From assembly GCA_030598025.1 (NCBI GenBank), contig JAUVQS010000039.1:1-11399 (forward strand): DNA of 11,399 nucleotides. Direction: 5' to 3'. Positions 1 through 6,660 of the stretch are shown here, one piece after another. A model generated the notes under the pieces. That model made no database searches and was not told the DNA's origin. It worked only from the letters and a program-made list of their open reading frames with translations. The position numbers and the translations under genes are program-made. Position 1 is the first letter of the stretch. Every line of letters starts with the position of its first letter. Origin of the DNA: Acidimicrobiia bacterium. Lineage in GTDB: Bacteria > Actinomycetota > Acidimicrobiia > Spongiisociales > JAHEDJ01.

Positions 1-155
1 AGATCCCGTTCAGTCAGGATGCCGGTGAGGCGAGGGCCGTCGATGACGGCGATGGATCCGACACCCACGTCGAGCATCGCATCCGCCGCGTCCCGCAGCG
101 ATGTTTCCGGACCGCACACTTCGGCCCGGCCACCGACGAGTCCATGGAGTTTCAC
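1..155 (-). CDS. CBS-domain protein, partial (C-terminus outside window)
   Basis: Fifty-one codons of a minus-strand reading frame are visible, running off the left edge. The frame starts with GTG at 155 (VKLHGLVGG...). A purine-rich GAGAGAGG lies about 8 nt upstream on the minus strand. The residues EVCGPETSLRDAADAMLDVG, then GVGSIAVIDG and TGILTERDL, have the shape of a CBS (Bateman half) domain. The ITERD-like end closely matches the ITERDV of the next gene upstream (208-597), so the two look like tandem paralogues about 50 bp apart and probably cotranscribed. CBS pairs usually bind adenosine nucleotides and act as energy or redox sensors; the ligand here cannot be told. A start other than 155 is unlikely because the domain begins directly after it. 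Confidence 0.75.
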   Translation of the reverse strand, partial: MKLHGLVGGRAEVCGPETSLRDAADAMLDVGVGSIAVIDGPRLTGILTERD

Positions 156-207
156 AGCCCGACCTCTCTCTCGAACGCCACACTAGGGCGCCCAACACGG
201 CGTGTGT

Positions 208-597
208 TCATGAGGAACCGATGATCCGGCCGGGATCGATGACACCCACGAGCACATCGCGGATGCTCAGGATGCCGAGCAGCTCATCCTCGACGACCGG
301 CAAGTGTCGATATCCCGTCTCGAGCAAGAAATCCGCAGCCTGAAAGACATCGGTCTCGGGGGGGAACACGTCCGGGTTGCGAGTCATGCAGCACCGAACC
401 GGTTCTGATTCCACATCGAAGCCCCCGGCTACCGCTTCGAGAACATCGCGCTCGGTGATGATCCCGACGAACCTGCCTTCTTCGACGACACCCATCGACC
501 CGACGCCGGCAGAGGCCATCTCCTTGGCTGCCTGGGCGATCGTGATGTGCGTTCCGCACATCTCCGGAGGTGTTGAGATCAGATCTCTCAGTTGCAC
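208..597 (-). CDS. Two-CBS-domain protein (stand-alone Bateman module)
   Basis: A 129-residue protein made of two CBS domains and nothing else. The first covers roughly residues 5-58 and ends GRFVGIITERDVLE. The second covers roughly residues 66-120 (CMTRNPDVFPPETDVFQAAD... GYRHLPVVEDELLGILSIRDVL). This is the usual length for free-standing Bateman modules, which bind AMP, ATP or similar ligands and regulate partner proteins; which partner is unknown. The start is GTG at 597, chosen because an excellent SD, AGGAGG, sits 7-8 nt upstream on the minus strand and the CBS fold begins within a few residues. The shorter CBS gene at 155-1 follows on the same strand after 52 bp. The sigma-factor gene lies upstream on the same strand but is separated by a terminator-like hairpin. 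Confidence 0.85.
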   Translation of the reverse strand: MQLRDLISTPPEMCGTHITIAQAAKEMASAGVGSMGVVEEGRFVGIITERDVLEAVAGGFDVESEPVRCCMTRNPDVFPPETDVFQAADFLLETGYRHLPVVEDELLGILSIRDVLVGVIDPGRIIGSS

Positions 598-683
598 AGT
601 GTGCCTCCTATGAGATCAAGGCTAGCGATGTCGGACCGGGGCGATGCTTCAAGCACAGGAGCCTTGGAGGTTGGCGAGAACGA

Positions 684-713
684 AGAAGAGCGGGCCCAAT
701 GGCCCACTCTTCT
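684..713 (-). terminator. Terminator-like hairpin behind the sigma-factor gene
   Basis: Arms 684-696 and 701-713 pair over 13 positions around a 4-nt CAAT loop. The only non-Watson-Crick position (C691/A706) becomes a G-U wobble in the minus-strand transcript. The hairpin is about 40 nt past the sigma-factor stop codon. The following bases on the minus strand (TCGTTCTCG) are only modestly T-rich, as is common in high-GC actinobacteria. Confidence 0.6.
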
Positions 714-722
714 GGTCATTCT

Positions 723-750
723 GACTCGCGACCCGCGACGGGCAACTCGC
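723..750. repeat. Heptamer tandem repeat array 1 (GACTCGC-type)
   Basis: Four contiguous 7-bp units are seen: GACTCGC, GACCCGC, GACGGGC, AACTCGC. The array ends 2 bp before the reverse complement of the sigma-factor stop codon (753-755). The units are degenerate but keep a strict 7-bp period. Confidence 0.6.
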
Positions 751-752
751 GG

Positions 753-1760
753 CTAAATGAGATCCTGCTCGCGGATTCCGAAGGACGGGTGCCGAAGCCG
801 GCACAACGCCAGTTTCTCGAGTTGGCGGATCCGCTCCCGGGTCAGATTGAACTCCTCGCCGATCTCTTCGAGTGTCCGCGGGACACCATCGTAGAAGCCA
901 TACCTGAGTGCCAGGATGCGGCCTTCGCGCTCCGGAAGCCGCTCAATCGAGCGACGCAGGCTGTTGGCGACGTCCATTTCCTCTGTGATCTGGACTGGAT
1001 CTGCGGCATCCTCATCTTCGATGAAGTCACCCAGTTGGGCACCGTCCTCACCGACCGGCTGCTCGAGAGAGACCGTATCGGCAACACCGAGCGCCAGTTC
1101 GACTTTGTCAACCGTTACACCGGCCTCTTCGGCGATCTCTTCAGGCTTGGGGTCACGACCGAGTTCGGCCTTGAGGCTTGCCTGTGCGGCCCGCACCGCG
1201 GCGAGAGTGTCGTGCAAGTGCACGGGAATGCGGACGGTCCTCGACTTGTCGGCAATGGCACGGGTTATGGCCTGCCGGATCCACCAGGTGGCATAAGTAG
1301 AGAACTTGAAGCCTTTGCGCCAGTCGAACTTCTCGACTGCGCGGATGAGGCCGAGGTTGCCTTCCTGGATCAGGTCGAGGAAGTCGATGCCCGAGGTGTT
1401 GGCATATCGGCGAGCATTGGCCACAACCAGCCGAAGGTTGGCCGTGAGGAAGGCATCCTTCGCCTCTTTGCCCTTGCGGAACTTGCGGCGGAGTTCGAGC
1501 TCTTCCCTCTTGCCTTTGAACTCTTTGTTCTCGAGCTTGATGGCGGCGTCTTCGCCGGTTTCGATCTTTTGAGCGAGTTCGACCTCTTGCTCTGCTGTGA
1601 GAAGGTCGTATTCGCCTATTGCGGTCAGATATTGGCTAACCAGGTCGGTCGTCAACCGTCCTCGTTCATCGGTCAGCTTGCTGGCACGGTCTCGCTCACG
1701 CTTGGCCCGGGCGTCGGATGCTTTTGTACGCGCTGGACGCGTCTTCTCGGCAGGCGGCAT
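753..1760 (-). CDS. RNA polymerase sigma factor, sigma-70 family (group 1/2, RpoD/HrdB/SigB-like)
   Basis: A 335-residue sigma factor that would direct core RNA polymerase to -10/-35 promoters. Region 1.2 is at residues 36-70 (DLVSQYLTAIGEYDLLTAEQ). A charged linker follows. Region 2 is at 101-171, with NLRLVVANARRY, DLIQEGNLGLIRAVEKFDW and the -10 recognition segment STYATWWIRQAITRAI. Region 3 is around 180-255 (SLEQPVGEDGAQLGDFIED). Region 4.2 has the helix-turn-helix TLEEIGEEFNLTRERIRQLE at 297-316, then RLRHPS. It lacks the long region 1.1 of many principal sigmas and ends FGIREQDLI rather than the RDYLD-type tail I remember for HrdB, so a group 2 alternative sigma is somewhat more likely than the housekeeping one. 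ATG at 1760 has GGAGG about 9 nt upstream. The N-terminal 30 residues are basic. Confidence 0.93.
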   Translation of the reverse strand: MPPAEKTRPARTKASDARAKRERDRASKLTDERGRLTTDLVSQYLTAIGEYDLLTAEQEVELAQKIETGEDAAIKLENKEFKGKREELELRRKFRKGKEAKDAFLTANLRLVVANARRYANTSGIDFLDLIQEGNLGLIRAVEKFDWRKGFKFSTYATWWIRQAITRAIADKSRTVRIPVHLHDTLAAVRAAQASLKAELGRDPKPEEIAEEAGVTVDKVELALGVADTVSLEQPVGEDGAQLGDFIEDEDAADPVQITEEMDVANSLRRSIERLPEREGRILALRYGFYDGVPRTLEEIGEEFNLTRERIRQLEKLALCRLRHPSFGIREQDLI

Positions 1761-1821
1761 TGGGGGGATCCTCCATCACGGCGGTGCGGGTGTTTGTGAT
1801 CCGACCGCTCATTCAGGCTGC

Positions 1822-1850
1822 ACTATGTCATACATCGCCACCCTTGTGAA
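1822..1850 (-). promoter_or_regulatory. Possible promoter of the sigma-factor gene
   Basis: On the minus strand TTCACA (1845-1850) and CATAGT (1822-1827) are separated by 17 bp, about 60 bp upstream of the ATG. Both hexamers match consensus only partly, so this is a weak call. Confidence 0.3.
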
Positions 1851-1866
1851 CCCCCTTTCTAATTCC

Positions 1867-1920
1867 AGTTTCTGAGCAGTGCTATGTATCACTGGTAGTA
1901 CATAGCACTGCGCGGAAACT
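1867..1920. repeat. 54-bp palindromic repeat, copy 1
   Basis: Arms 1867-1888 and 1899-1920 are 22 bp each with 20 positions paired, around a 10-nt loop TCACTGGTAG. The core of each arm is CAGTGCTATGTA / TACATAGCACTG. The right end touches the stop codon of the VOC gene (1921-1923, minus strand), so the transcript of that gene would form this hairpin at once after its stop. Copy 2 (5522-5575) matches at 46 of 54 positions by my count. It may be a mobile palindromic repeat, a terminator or both. Confidence 0.8.
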
Positions 1921-2535
1921 TCAAATGACGATCTCGCCGGCGTCGGTGTTGATGCCAACCCGATGGACTCCAGGATCGCCAGCGACTATTCGCACGTCGA
2001 GACCGTGGTGTCCCAGCCAATCCGGGACGATCCCTTGTGCGTCTCCGAGCTCAACCCACGAGATGCCACGGGGTGCCGACCGGTGCGAAGCAGCCGAACG
2101 ACCAGGATGAGACTCCGGCGGCACATCCCACTCGATGAAGAACGGCAAACCACGCTCGAGAGCGACCTCCATACCGAGAAGTCGCCAGCTCAAGACGAGC
2201 CCGTCCGGGCGGGTTCGGGACATGGGTATCGGCGTGAGATCAAGCCGTTCGGCGAGGGTTCCAATAACGGTGGTCCGGAGACAGAGACCCGCCCGCGAGC
2301 CCGCCAACGAATGTGCCGAGACCCATCTCCCGAACGGGCTCCCCTCGGCCTCACGCTGATCGACCACCGCCACCAACTCCAGGTAATCGCGACCAAGGGG
2401 AACGAGACGATTGGCGGTGCCGTGGCCGGAATGCCGGCCGCCTTCCACCGAATCCAATCCGTGTTCATCGAGCAACTCTCTGGCGGCGGACTCGAGATCG
2501 GCGACGGCCAATATCACATGGTCAAAACGGAGCAC
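1921..2535 (-). CDS. VOC/glyoxalase-like domain protein (Glyoxalase_3 type)
   Basis: A 204-residue protein. Its N-terminus LRFDHVILAVADLESAARELL, then GGRHSGHGTANRLVPLGRDYLELVAV, fits the glyoxalase-like branch of the vicinal oxygen chelate superfamily: H6 in FDHV, and the E of YLELVAV as the likely metal-ligand position. The substrate is unknown. An upstream open frame to about 2892 exists, but it would run antisense through the epimerase gene and its residues there are low-complexity, so I reject it. GTG at 2535 is preferred over the in-frame GTG at 2541: there is no SD, and a minus-strand TAGCAT (2543-2548) lies 7 nt before GTG 2535, consistent with a leaderless mRNA. The gene is divergent from the epimerase, with about 90 bp between. 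The stop codon abuts a palindromic repeat. Confidence 0.8.
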   Translation of the reverse strand: MLRFDHVILAVADLESAARELLDEHGLDSVEGGRHSGHGTANRLVPLGRDYLELVAVVDQREAEGSPFGRWVSAHSLAGSRAGLCLRTTVIGTLAERLDLTPIPMSRTRPDGLVLSWRLLGMEVALERGLPFFIEWDVPPESHPGRSAASHRSAPRGISWVELGDAQGIVPDWLGHHGLDVRIVAGDPGVHRVGINTDAGEIVI

Positions 2536-2542
2536 TATCACG

Positions 2543-2548
2543 ATGCTA
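2543..2548 (-). promoter_or_regulatory. Putative -10 box of the VOC gene (leaderless)
   Basis: Minus-strand TAGCAT sits 7 nt before the GTG at 2535, the spacing expected if transcription starts at the start codon. No convincing -35 is seen. Confidence 0.45.
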
Positions 2549-2612
2549 CGCCACGGACGAAGGCGAATCGTCGCCAGCCGGCGAGGATGTCCTAGAGTCG
2601 AAATACTCGATT

Positions 2613-2618
2613 GAGGAG
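2613..2618 (+). promoter_or_regulatory. SD sequence deciding the epimerase start
   Basis: GAGGAG lies 8 nt before GTG 2627 but only 2 nt before the in-frame TTG 2621, so GTG 2627 is taken as the start. Confidence 0.65.
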
Positions 2619-2626
2619 AATTGTCG

Positions 2627-3463
2627 GTGCGGACGATCGCGGTGACCGGAGGCAGCGGAAAGGCCGGGCGCGCATGTGTTGTCGAGTTGCGCGAGCGGGG
2701 GTACGACGTAGTTGAGATCGACATCGACGCGTCTCGGAATCCGGACGAACCGACGTTGATCGTAGATCTGACCGATCTCGGCCAAACCATTGAGGCGCTG
2801 GCTGTGGCCGACGCCGTTGTACACCTAGCGGCCATTCCGGCGCCGAACATCCTCCCCGACGGCGAAACGTTCCGGATCAACATGATGAGCACCTACAACG
2901 TCTTCTCCGCCGCGGCCACACTTGGACACGAAAGAGTGGTTTGGGCTTCATCGGAGACCTTGATCGGCATCCCCTTCGAGCGACGCGACCCGGAATACGC
3001 CCCGATCGACGAACAGCACCCCCGACTGCCCGAGTTCCACTACGCGCTTTCCAAGCTGGCCGGTGAGGTGATCGCTGAGCAGTTCAACCGGTGGCACGGA
3101 ATCCCATACATTGGCCTACGGATTTCGAACATCATGGAACCGCACGACTATCAACGGTTCCCCGGGTGGCAGGACGATCCAACGATCCGCCGCTGGAATC
3201 TCTGGGGGTACGTCGACGCCCGCGACGTCGCTCAGGCGGTTCGACTGTCACTTGAGTCCGACGTCGACGGGGCCGACAATTTCCTGATCGCCGCTGCCGA
3301 TACGTGCATGTCGCGTCCGAGTAAGAACCTGATGAGGGAGGTCTTTCCAGACGTCCCAATCACCGGGCCGGTAGATGGCACCGACACGCTGCTGTCGATC
3401 GGAAAGGCACGGGCGATGCTGGGCTACGGGCCGCGGTACGCCTGGCGCGATCAACTCGACTAG
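2627..3463 (+). CDS. NAD-dependent epimerase/dehydratase (extended SDR family)
   Basis: A 278-residue Rossmann-fold enzyme. The nucleotide-binding motif TGGSGKAG is at residues 7-14. Acidic residues at the end of beta-2 (EIDID, 30-34) favour NAD(H). DLTD (47-50) and HLAAI (66-70) are typical of extended short-chain dehydrogenases. The catalytic residues appear as S108/S109 (ASSE) and Y139-x-x-x-K143 (YALSK). The C-terminal LLSIGKARAMLGYGP is the usual substrate-domain end. The family acts on nucleotide sugars, uronates and related compounds; 278 residues is short for a sugar-nucleotide epimerase and closer to uronate dehydrogenase-like members, but the substrate cannot be named. The YyaL-like gene follows 46 bp after the stop on the same strand. 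The stretch 2542-2626 must hold the divergent promoters for this gene and the VOC gene. Confidence 0.88.
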   Translation: MRTIAVTGGSGKAGRACVVELRERGYDVVEIDIDASRNPDEPTLIVDLTDLGQTIEALAVADAVVHLAAIPAPNILPDGETFRINMMSTYNVFSAAATLGHERVVWASSETLIGIPFERRDPEYAPIDEQHPRLPEFHYALSKLAGEVIAEQFNRWHGIPYIGLRISNIMEPHDYQRFPGWQDDPTIRRWNLWGYVDARDVAQAVRLSLESDVDGADNFLIAAADTCMSRPSKNLMREVFPDVPITGPVDGTDTLLSIGKARAMLGYGPRYAWRDQLD

Positions 3464-3496
3464 GTCCGTTCCGAACCCACAGTTTTTCGGCCTGGC

Positions 3497-3502
3497 TACG
3501 GT
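3497..3502 (+). promoter_or_regulatory. Putative -10 box of the DUF255 gene (leaderless)
   Basis: TACGGT is followed by exactly 7 nt and then ATG 3510. No SD is present. No -35 match is evident. Confidence 0.45.
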
Positions 3503-3509
3503 GACCGCC

Positions 3510-5522
3510 ATGCCGAACCGTCTCGCAGATGAATCGTCGCCCTACCTCCGGCAGCATCAGGACAACCCGGTCGACTGGTACCCATGGGGAGACGAAGCGT
3601 TCGAATTCGCACGTCGAGCCGACAAGCCGGTTCTGCTGTCGGTCGGATACTCGGCCTGCCACTGGTGCCACGTGATGGCGCATGAGTCATTCGAAGATCC
3701 AGACACCGCCGCGGTAATGAACGAACTCTTTGTCAACGTGAAGGTGGACAGAGAAGAGCGGCCCGACGTTGACGGCATCTACATGAGCGCCGTCCAGGCG
3801 ATGACCGGACGCGGAGGGTGGCCCATGACTGTGTGGCTGACACCTGCCGGGAAACCGTTCTACGCCGGTACCTACTTTCCTCCTGAAGATCGCCACGGCA
3901 TGCCTTCGTTTCGACGGGTCATGGCATCGGTGGCAGAGGCATGGTCCGAACGCAGGGACGGCATCGAAGGCCAGGCCGCTCACCTCACGGCCACCATCTC
4001 ACGGGAGGTGCCACCAACCGATTCGATCCCGGATTCGGACGCACTCACCACCGCCTACCGACAACTCGAAGCATCGTTCGATCACACCCACGGCGGATTC
4101 GGGGGAGCACCGAAGTTTCCACAGCAGCCTGTGCTCGAGTTCCTGTTGCGAGCGATCGGCCGGGCGTGGGCGCCGGGCGCGAAGCGGATGGTCGAAACAA
4201 CACTCGAGCGAATGGCCGCTGGAGGAGTCCGCGACCACGTCGGCGGTGGATTCGCTCGCTACTCGGTCGACAACCACTGGCTTATCCCACACTTCGAGAA
4301 GATGCTCTACGACAACGCCCAGCTTGCCCGACTCTATCTGCGCGCCTGGCAAGTAATCGGCAACGACCGATTCCGCGACATCGCGGTCGAGACGCTGGAC
4401 TACCTGGCCCGCGATCTCCGGCACCCGGATGGCGGGTTCTACTCGGCGGAAGATGCCGACTCAGAAGGGATCGAAGGGAAGTTTTATGTATGGACGGAGA
4501 GCGAGTTCCGATCTGTCGTCGGGCCCGGCGCCGATGTCGCCGGCGCCTACTTCGGAGTTGACGCAGCCGGGAACTTCGAGGGAGACAATCATCTGCACGA
4601 AGCGGTACCGCTCGGCCAAGTTGCCAAACGATTCGGCGTGACGATCACAGAGGCATCCGAGATCGTGGCAACCGCGAAGGTTGCCTTGCTCCAACAACGC
4701 CTCACCCGGGTGCGACCCGGCCTGGATGACAAGATCATCACCGGCTGGAACGGACTCGCGCTACGGGCATTCGCAGAGGCCGGCGCAGTTCTCGAGGATG
4801 ACGGCTACCTCGACATTGCCCGGCAGAACGCCCGATTCGTTCTGGCCAATCTGCGCCAACCCGACGGCCGACTGCTTCGATCCTGGGGCAAGGGGATTGC
4901 CACGATTCCCGGTTTCCTCGACGACTACGCCGGATATGCCATTGGGCTATTCACCCTCTACCAGGCTACGGGTGAGGTGGAATGGTACGTGGAGGCGGAG
5001 CGTCTCGTTCGAGAAGTGTTGCGACTCTTCACCCACGACGAGCGCCTCTATTCCACCGGGTCGGATGCCGAACAGCTGATCACGCGTCCTCAGGATCTGA
5101 TGGACAACCCCCTTCCTTCTGGAAGCTCGCTCGCCGCCGAGGCTCTCCTGTGGCTCTCTCTCTATACGGGGGAAGCCGACCTGGCCGGGGCAGCGGAGAG
5201 CGCCATCCGGGATAGCGCCGGCCTGGTCGAGCAGTATCCAAGCGCGGTGGGTCACTTGCTGGCAGTGCTCACCTCGATGGACATCGGAACGCGTGAGGTG
5301 GCCATCGTCGGTCCAGAACCCGACGAACTCAGCCGCGTCTTGTGGGAGAGATTTCGACCCGAACTGGTCGTCGCCATTGACCGAGCCGAAACCGACGGGG
5401 AGATCGTGCCACTGCTCCGCGACCGAGCCTCCGACGGCCAAACTGTCGCCTATGTATGCGAAGGTTTCGTGTGCCAACTCCCCGTGTCGGACCCCGCTGA
5501 GTTGCGCGCTCAACTCCCCTGA
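3510..5522 (+). CDS. Thioredoxin-domain protein of the DUF255/YyaL (SPATA20-like) family
   Basis: A 670-residue protein, the usual length for this family. The N-terminus PNRLADESSPYLRQHQDNPVDW is the family hallmark. The thioredoxin-like domain (about 1-165) carries the CxxC motif C50-H-W-C53 in GYSACHWCHVMAHESF, VDREERPDVD (79-88), the GGWP turn (102-105) and GTYFPPE. The remaining two-thirds (GGAPKFPQ, HFEKMLYDNAQL, DADSEG, KIITGWNGLALRAFAEAG) resembles the alpha/alpha-toroid of N-acylglucosamine 2-epimerase-type proteins. The biochemical role is not established; a cytoplasmic redox or carbohydrate-linked function is only suggested by the domains. ATG 3510 is chosen over GTG 3501 because homologues begin close to PNRLA and a TANNNT box lies 7 nt upstream. 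The stop is followed directly by palindromic repeat copy 2. Confidence 0.93.
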   Translation: MPNRLADESSPYLRQHQDNPVDWYPWGDEAFEFARRADKPVLLSVGYSACHWCHVMAHESFEDPDTAAVMNELFVNVKVDREERPDVDGIYMSAVQAMTGRGGWPMTVWLTPAGKPFYAGTYFPPEDRHGMPSFRRVMASVAEAWSERRDGIEGQAAHLTATISREVPPTDSIPDSDALTTAYRQLEASFDHTHGGFGGAPKFPQQPVLEFLLRAIGRAWAPGAKRMVETTLERMAAGGVRDHVGGGFARYSVDNHWLIPHFEKMLYDNAQLARLYLRAWQVIGNDRFRDIAVETLDYLARDLRHPDGGFYSAEDADSEGIEGKFYVWTESEFRSVVGPGADVAGAYFGVDAAGNFEGDNHLHEAVPLGQVAKRFGVTITEASEIVATAKVALLQQRLTRVRPGLDDKIITGWNGLALRAFAEAGAVLEDDGYLDIARQNARFVLANLRQPDGRLLRSWGKGIATIPGFLDDYAGYAIGLFTLYQATGEVEWYVEAERLVREVLRLFTHDERLYSTGSDAEQLITRPQDLMDNPLPSGSSLAAEALLWLSLYTGEADLAGAAESAIRDSAGLVEQYPSAVGHLLAVLTSMDIGTREVAIVGPEPDELSRVLWERFRPELVVAIDRAETDGEIVPLLRDRASDGQTVAYVCEGFVCQLPVSDPAELRAQLP

Positions 5523-5575
5523 GGGTCCGCGCAGTGCTGTGTATCACCAGTAGTACATCGCACTGCGCGGAAACT
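5522..5575. repeat. 54-bp palindromic repeat, copy 2
   Basis: The stem arms 5526-5543 and 5554-5571 pair at 16 of 18 positions (one of the two exceptions is a G-T wobble) around the loop TCACCAGTAG. Outside the stem the alignment with copy 1 reaches the stop codon of the DUF255 gene (5520-5522) on the left and GGAAACT on the right. In the outer left arm, two bases mismatched in copy 1 are paired here. It could act as a terminator for the DUF255 transcript. Confidence 0.8.
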
Positions 5576-5578
5576 GAG

Positions 5579-5633
5579 AGTCTTCTCAGCAATACTGTTG
5601 TTCCCCAGCGACCACAGCAGTGCTGAGAAAACT
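5579..5633. repeat. Palindromic repeat, divergent copy 3 (inverted orientation)
   Basis: An imperfect hairpin with TTCTCAGCA (5583-5591) facing TGCTGAGAA (5621-5629) plus further partial pairing inside. Read on the minus strand it aligns by eye, with small gaps, along copy 1 (AGTTT-CT-AGCA-TGCT-TG ... GAA-ACT). It begins at the last base of the ctaA stop codon. It is probably an old relative of copies 1 and 2. Confidence 0.5.
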
Positions 5634-6547
5634 CAGACGGGGGCCGGTTCCGTCTCCAGCGCCGAGGCTCCCAAGAAGACCAGACCAAGCCACAGCAGGT
5701 CGGCCAGCGTGAGGTGGGTGAGTTGGAGCCACACCGGAGTTCCGAACAAGATGTTCGACATGCCTGCGAAGAACTGCAGGGCGACGAGACCGACAATGGC
5801 GACGGCCAGACGCCGTGTGAGTCGCTTCTCCGCGCCGGCGCCGAAGGTCCAGGCCATCCATCCGGTGAAGGCTCCGATGGTGACGGCCACGACCGGATGG
5901 ATCACGCGCAGCCTGGTCAGGAAGTGCTCGGCGTCGGCAACCGAACTCGACAAGCCGTCACCCAACGACTCAGGCGGAAACAGAGTATCGGCCAGCGCCG
6001 TGACGCCGCCGGTTGCCGAGACCACCACTAGACCCAACAAAGCAATACCTAGGTAGCCCTTGAACCCGCCACCGGCCGCCGGCCGAACGGGCCCACGACC
6101 GGACGCCCACCACGCCAGCATCGCCAGTGAGGCGAGAAGTACAAAGGTGTTGACGAGATGAACCGGCACCATCACCGTCCGCGCGGCCGACGTGTCGTCC
6201 GCTACCCACTCGGCGAGCACCAGAACCGCGCCGACCAAGGACTCCGAAATGATGAATATTCCGGATAGCCAGGCTGCCGTCCGGATCTGCCGACCCTTCT
6301 CGTAAGTCCGCAACACCCAAATGGCGACGACGGCAACCATTACGGCCGCGATCGCACTCGTGACCCTGTGGGTGAACTCAACCGCGCGAGCGCCCTCGAG
6401 CCCAGCCGGGATGATTTCGCCATCACAAGTCGGCCACGAAGGTCCGCACCCGGCACCCGATCCGGTCGCCCTCACATACGCCCCGTACACAACAACCGCA
6501 ACGTTCACGGCCAGAGTGGCCCAGGCGAACTTGGCGAGGCGGGTCAT
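5633..6547 (-). CDS. ctaA: Heme A synthase (COX15/CtaA family)
   Basis: A 304-residue integral membrane protein with about eight hydrophobic segments. It is expected to oxidise the C8 methyl of heme O to give heme A for cytochrome aa3 oxidase. The family marks are present: YVRATGSGAGCGPSWPTCDG after the first membrane segment, with the paired extracytoplasmic cysteines C34 and C41; EFTHR (H60); VPVHLVN (H130); LRVIHPVV (H217); and QLTHLTLADLLWL (H278). These are the four conserved histidines, two per half, thought to bind heme. ATG 6547 is chosen because the membrane segment begins right after it; the in-frame extension to 6610 is encoded by heptamer repeat DNA. No SD is seen; TACTGT lies 6 nt upstream on the minus strand. 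The gene converges on DUF255 and is divergent from the HExxH gene. No ctaB is seen in the window. Confidence 0.93.
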   Translation of the reverse strand: MTRLAKFAWATLAVNVAVVVYGAYVRATGSGAGCGPSWPTCDGEIIPAGLEGARAVEFTHRVTSAIAAVMVAVVAIWVLRTYEKGRQIRTAAWLSGIFIISESLVGAVLVLAEWVADDTSAARTVMVPVHLVNTFVLLASLAMLAWWASGRGPVRPAAGGGFKGYLGIALLGLVVVSATGGVTALADTLFPPESLGDGLSSSVADAEHFLTRLRVIHPVVAVTIGAFTGWMAWTFGAGAEKRLTRRLAVAIVGLVALQFFAGMSNILFGTPVWLQLTHLTLADLLWLGLVFLGASALETEPAPV

Positions 6548-6553
6548 GTGAAG

Positions 6554-6559
6554 ACAGTA
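6554..6559 (-). promoter_or_regulatory. Putative -10 box of ctaA (leaderless)
   Basis: Minus-strand TACTGT is followed by 6 nt and the ATG at 6547. It directly abuts the heptamer repeat hairpin, where a -35 region would lie. Confidence 0.45.
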
Positions 6560-6612
6560 GCGAGTCGCGAGTGGCAGGTCGCTCAACTCGCGACTAGCAA
6601 CTCGCGACACAG
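6557..6612. repeat. Heptamer tandem repeat array 2, inverted halves
   Basis: Eight 7-bp units can be laid end to end: GTAGCGA, GTCGCGA, GTGGCAG, GTCGCTC, AACTCGC, GACTAGC, AACTCGC, GACACAG. The left half is the reverse complement of the right half, so arms 6557-6572 and 6586-6601 pair at 14 of 16 positions around a 13-nt loop. It lies in the divergent promoter region of ctaA and the HExxH gene. The unit AACTCGC also occurs in array 1. Confidence 0.7.
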
Positions 6613-6648
6613 ATCCCGATTCACCTCAACGCTTCACGCAAAGCGCCC

Positions 6649-6654
6649 GATAAA
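6649..6654 (+). promoter_or_regulatory. Possible -10 box of the HExxH gene (leaderless)
   Basis: GATAAA lies 6 nt before GTG 6661. It matches TATAAT at 4 of 6 positions but does not fit TANNNT strictly. No SD is seen. Confidence 0.35.
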
Positions 6655-6660
6655 CCATTT

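Noticed and set aside
156..207. Short inverted words (GGGCGCCC, ACACGGCGTGT) between the two CBS-domain genes
   Set aside because: Stems are only 4-5 bp and fit chance in GC-rich spacer DNA.
570..1799. Long plus-strand open frame (409 codons) opposite the sigma-factor gene
   Set aside because: It mirrors a clearly recognisable sigma-70 gene on the minus strand; long antisense frames are common in high-GC coding DNA and its product matches no family.
2536..2892. N-terminal extension of the VOC protein to 323 residues
   Set aside because: The extension would be antisense to the epimerase gene, has biased low-complexity residues, and the VOC domain begins right at the internal GTG.
3375..3509. 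Upstream extension of the DUF255 protein into the epimerase gene
   Set aside because: The first 45 residues overlap the epimerase coding region in another frame, and the family's N-terminal motif starts at the ATG at 3510.
3941..4561. Plus-strand frame of 206 codons inside the DUF255 gene
   Set aside because: It is an Arg- and Pro-rich shadow frame of a well-supported gene.
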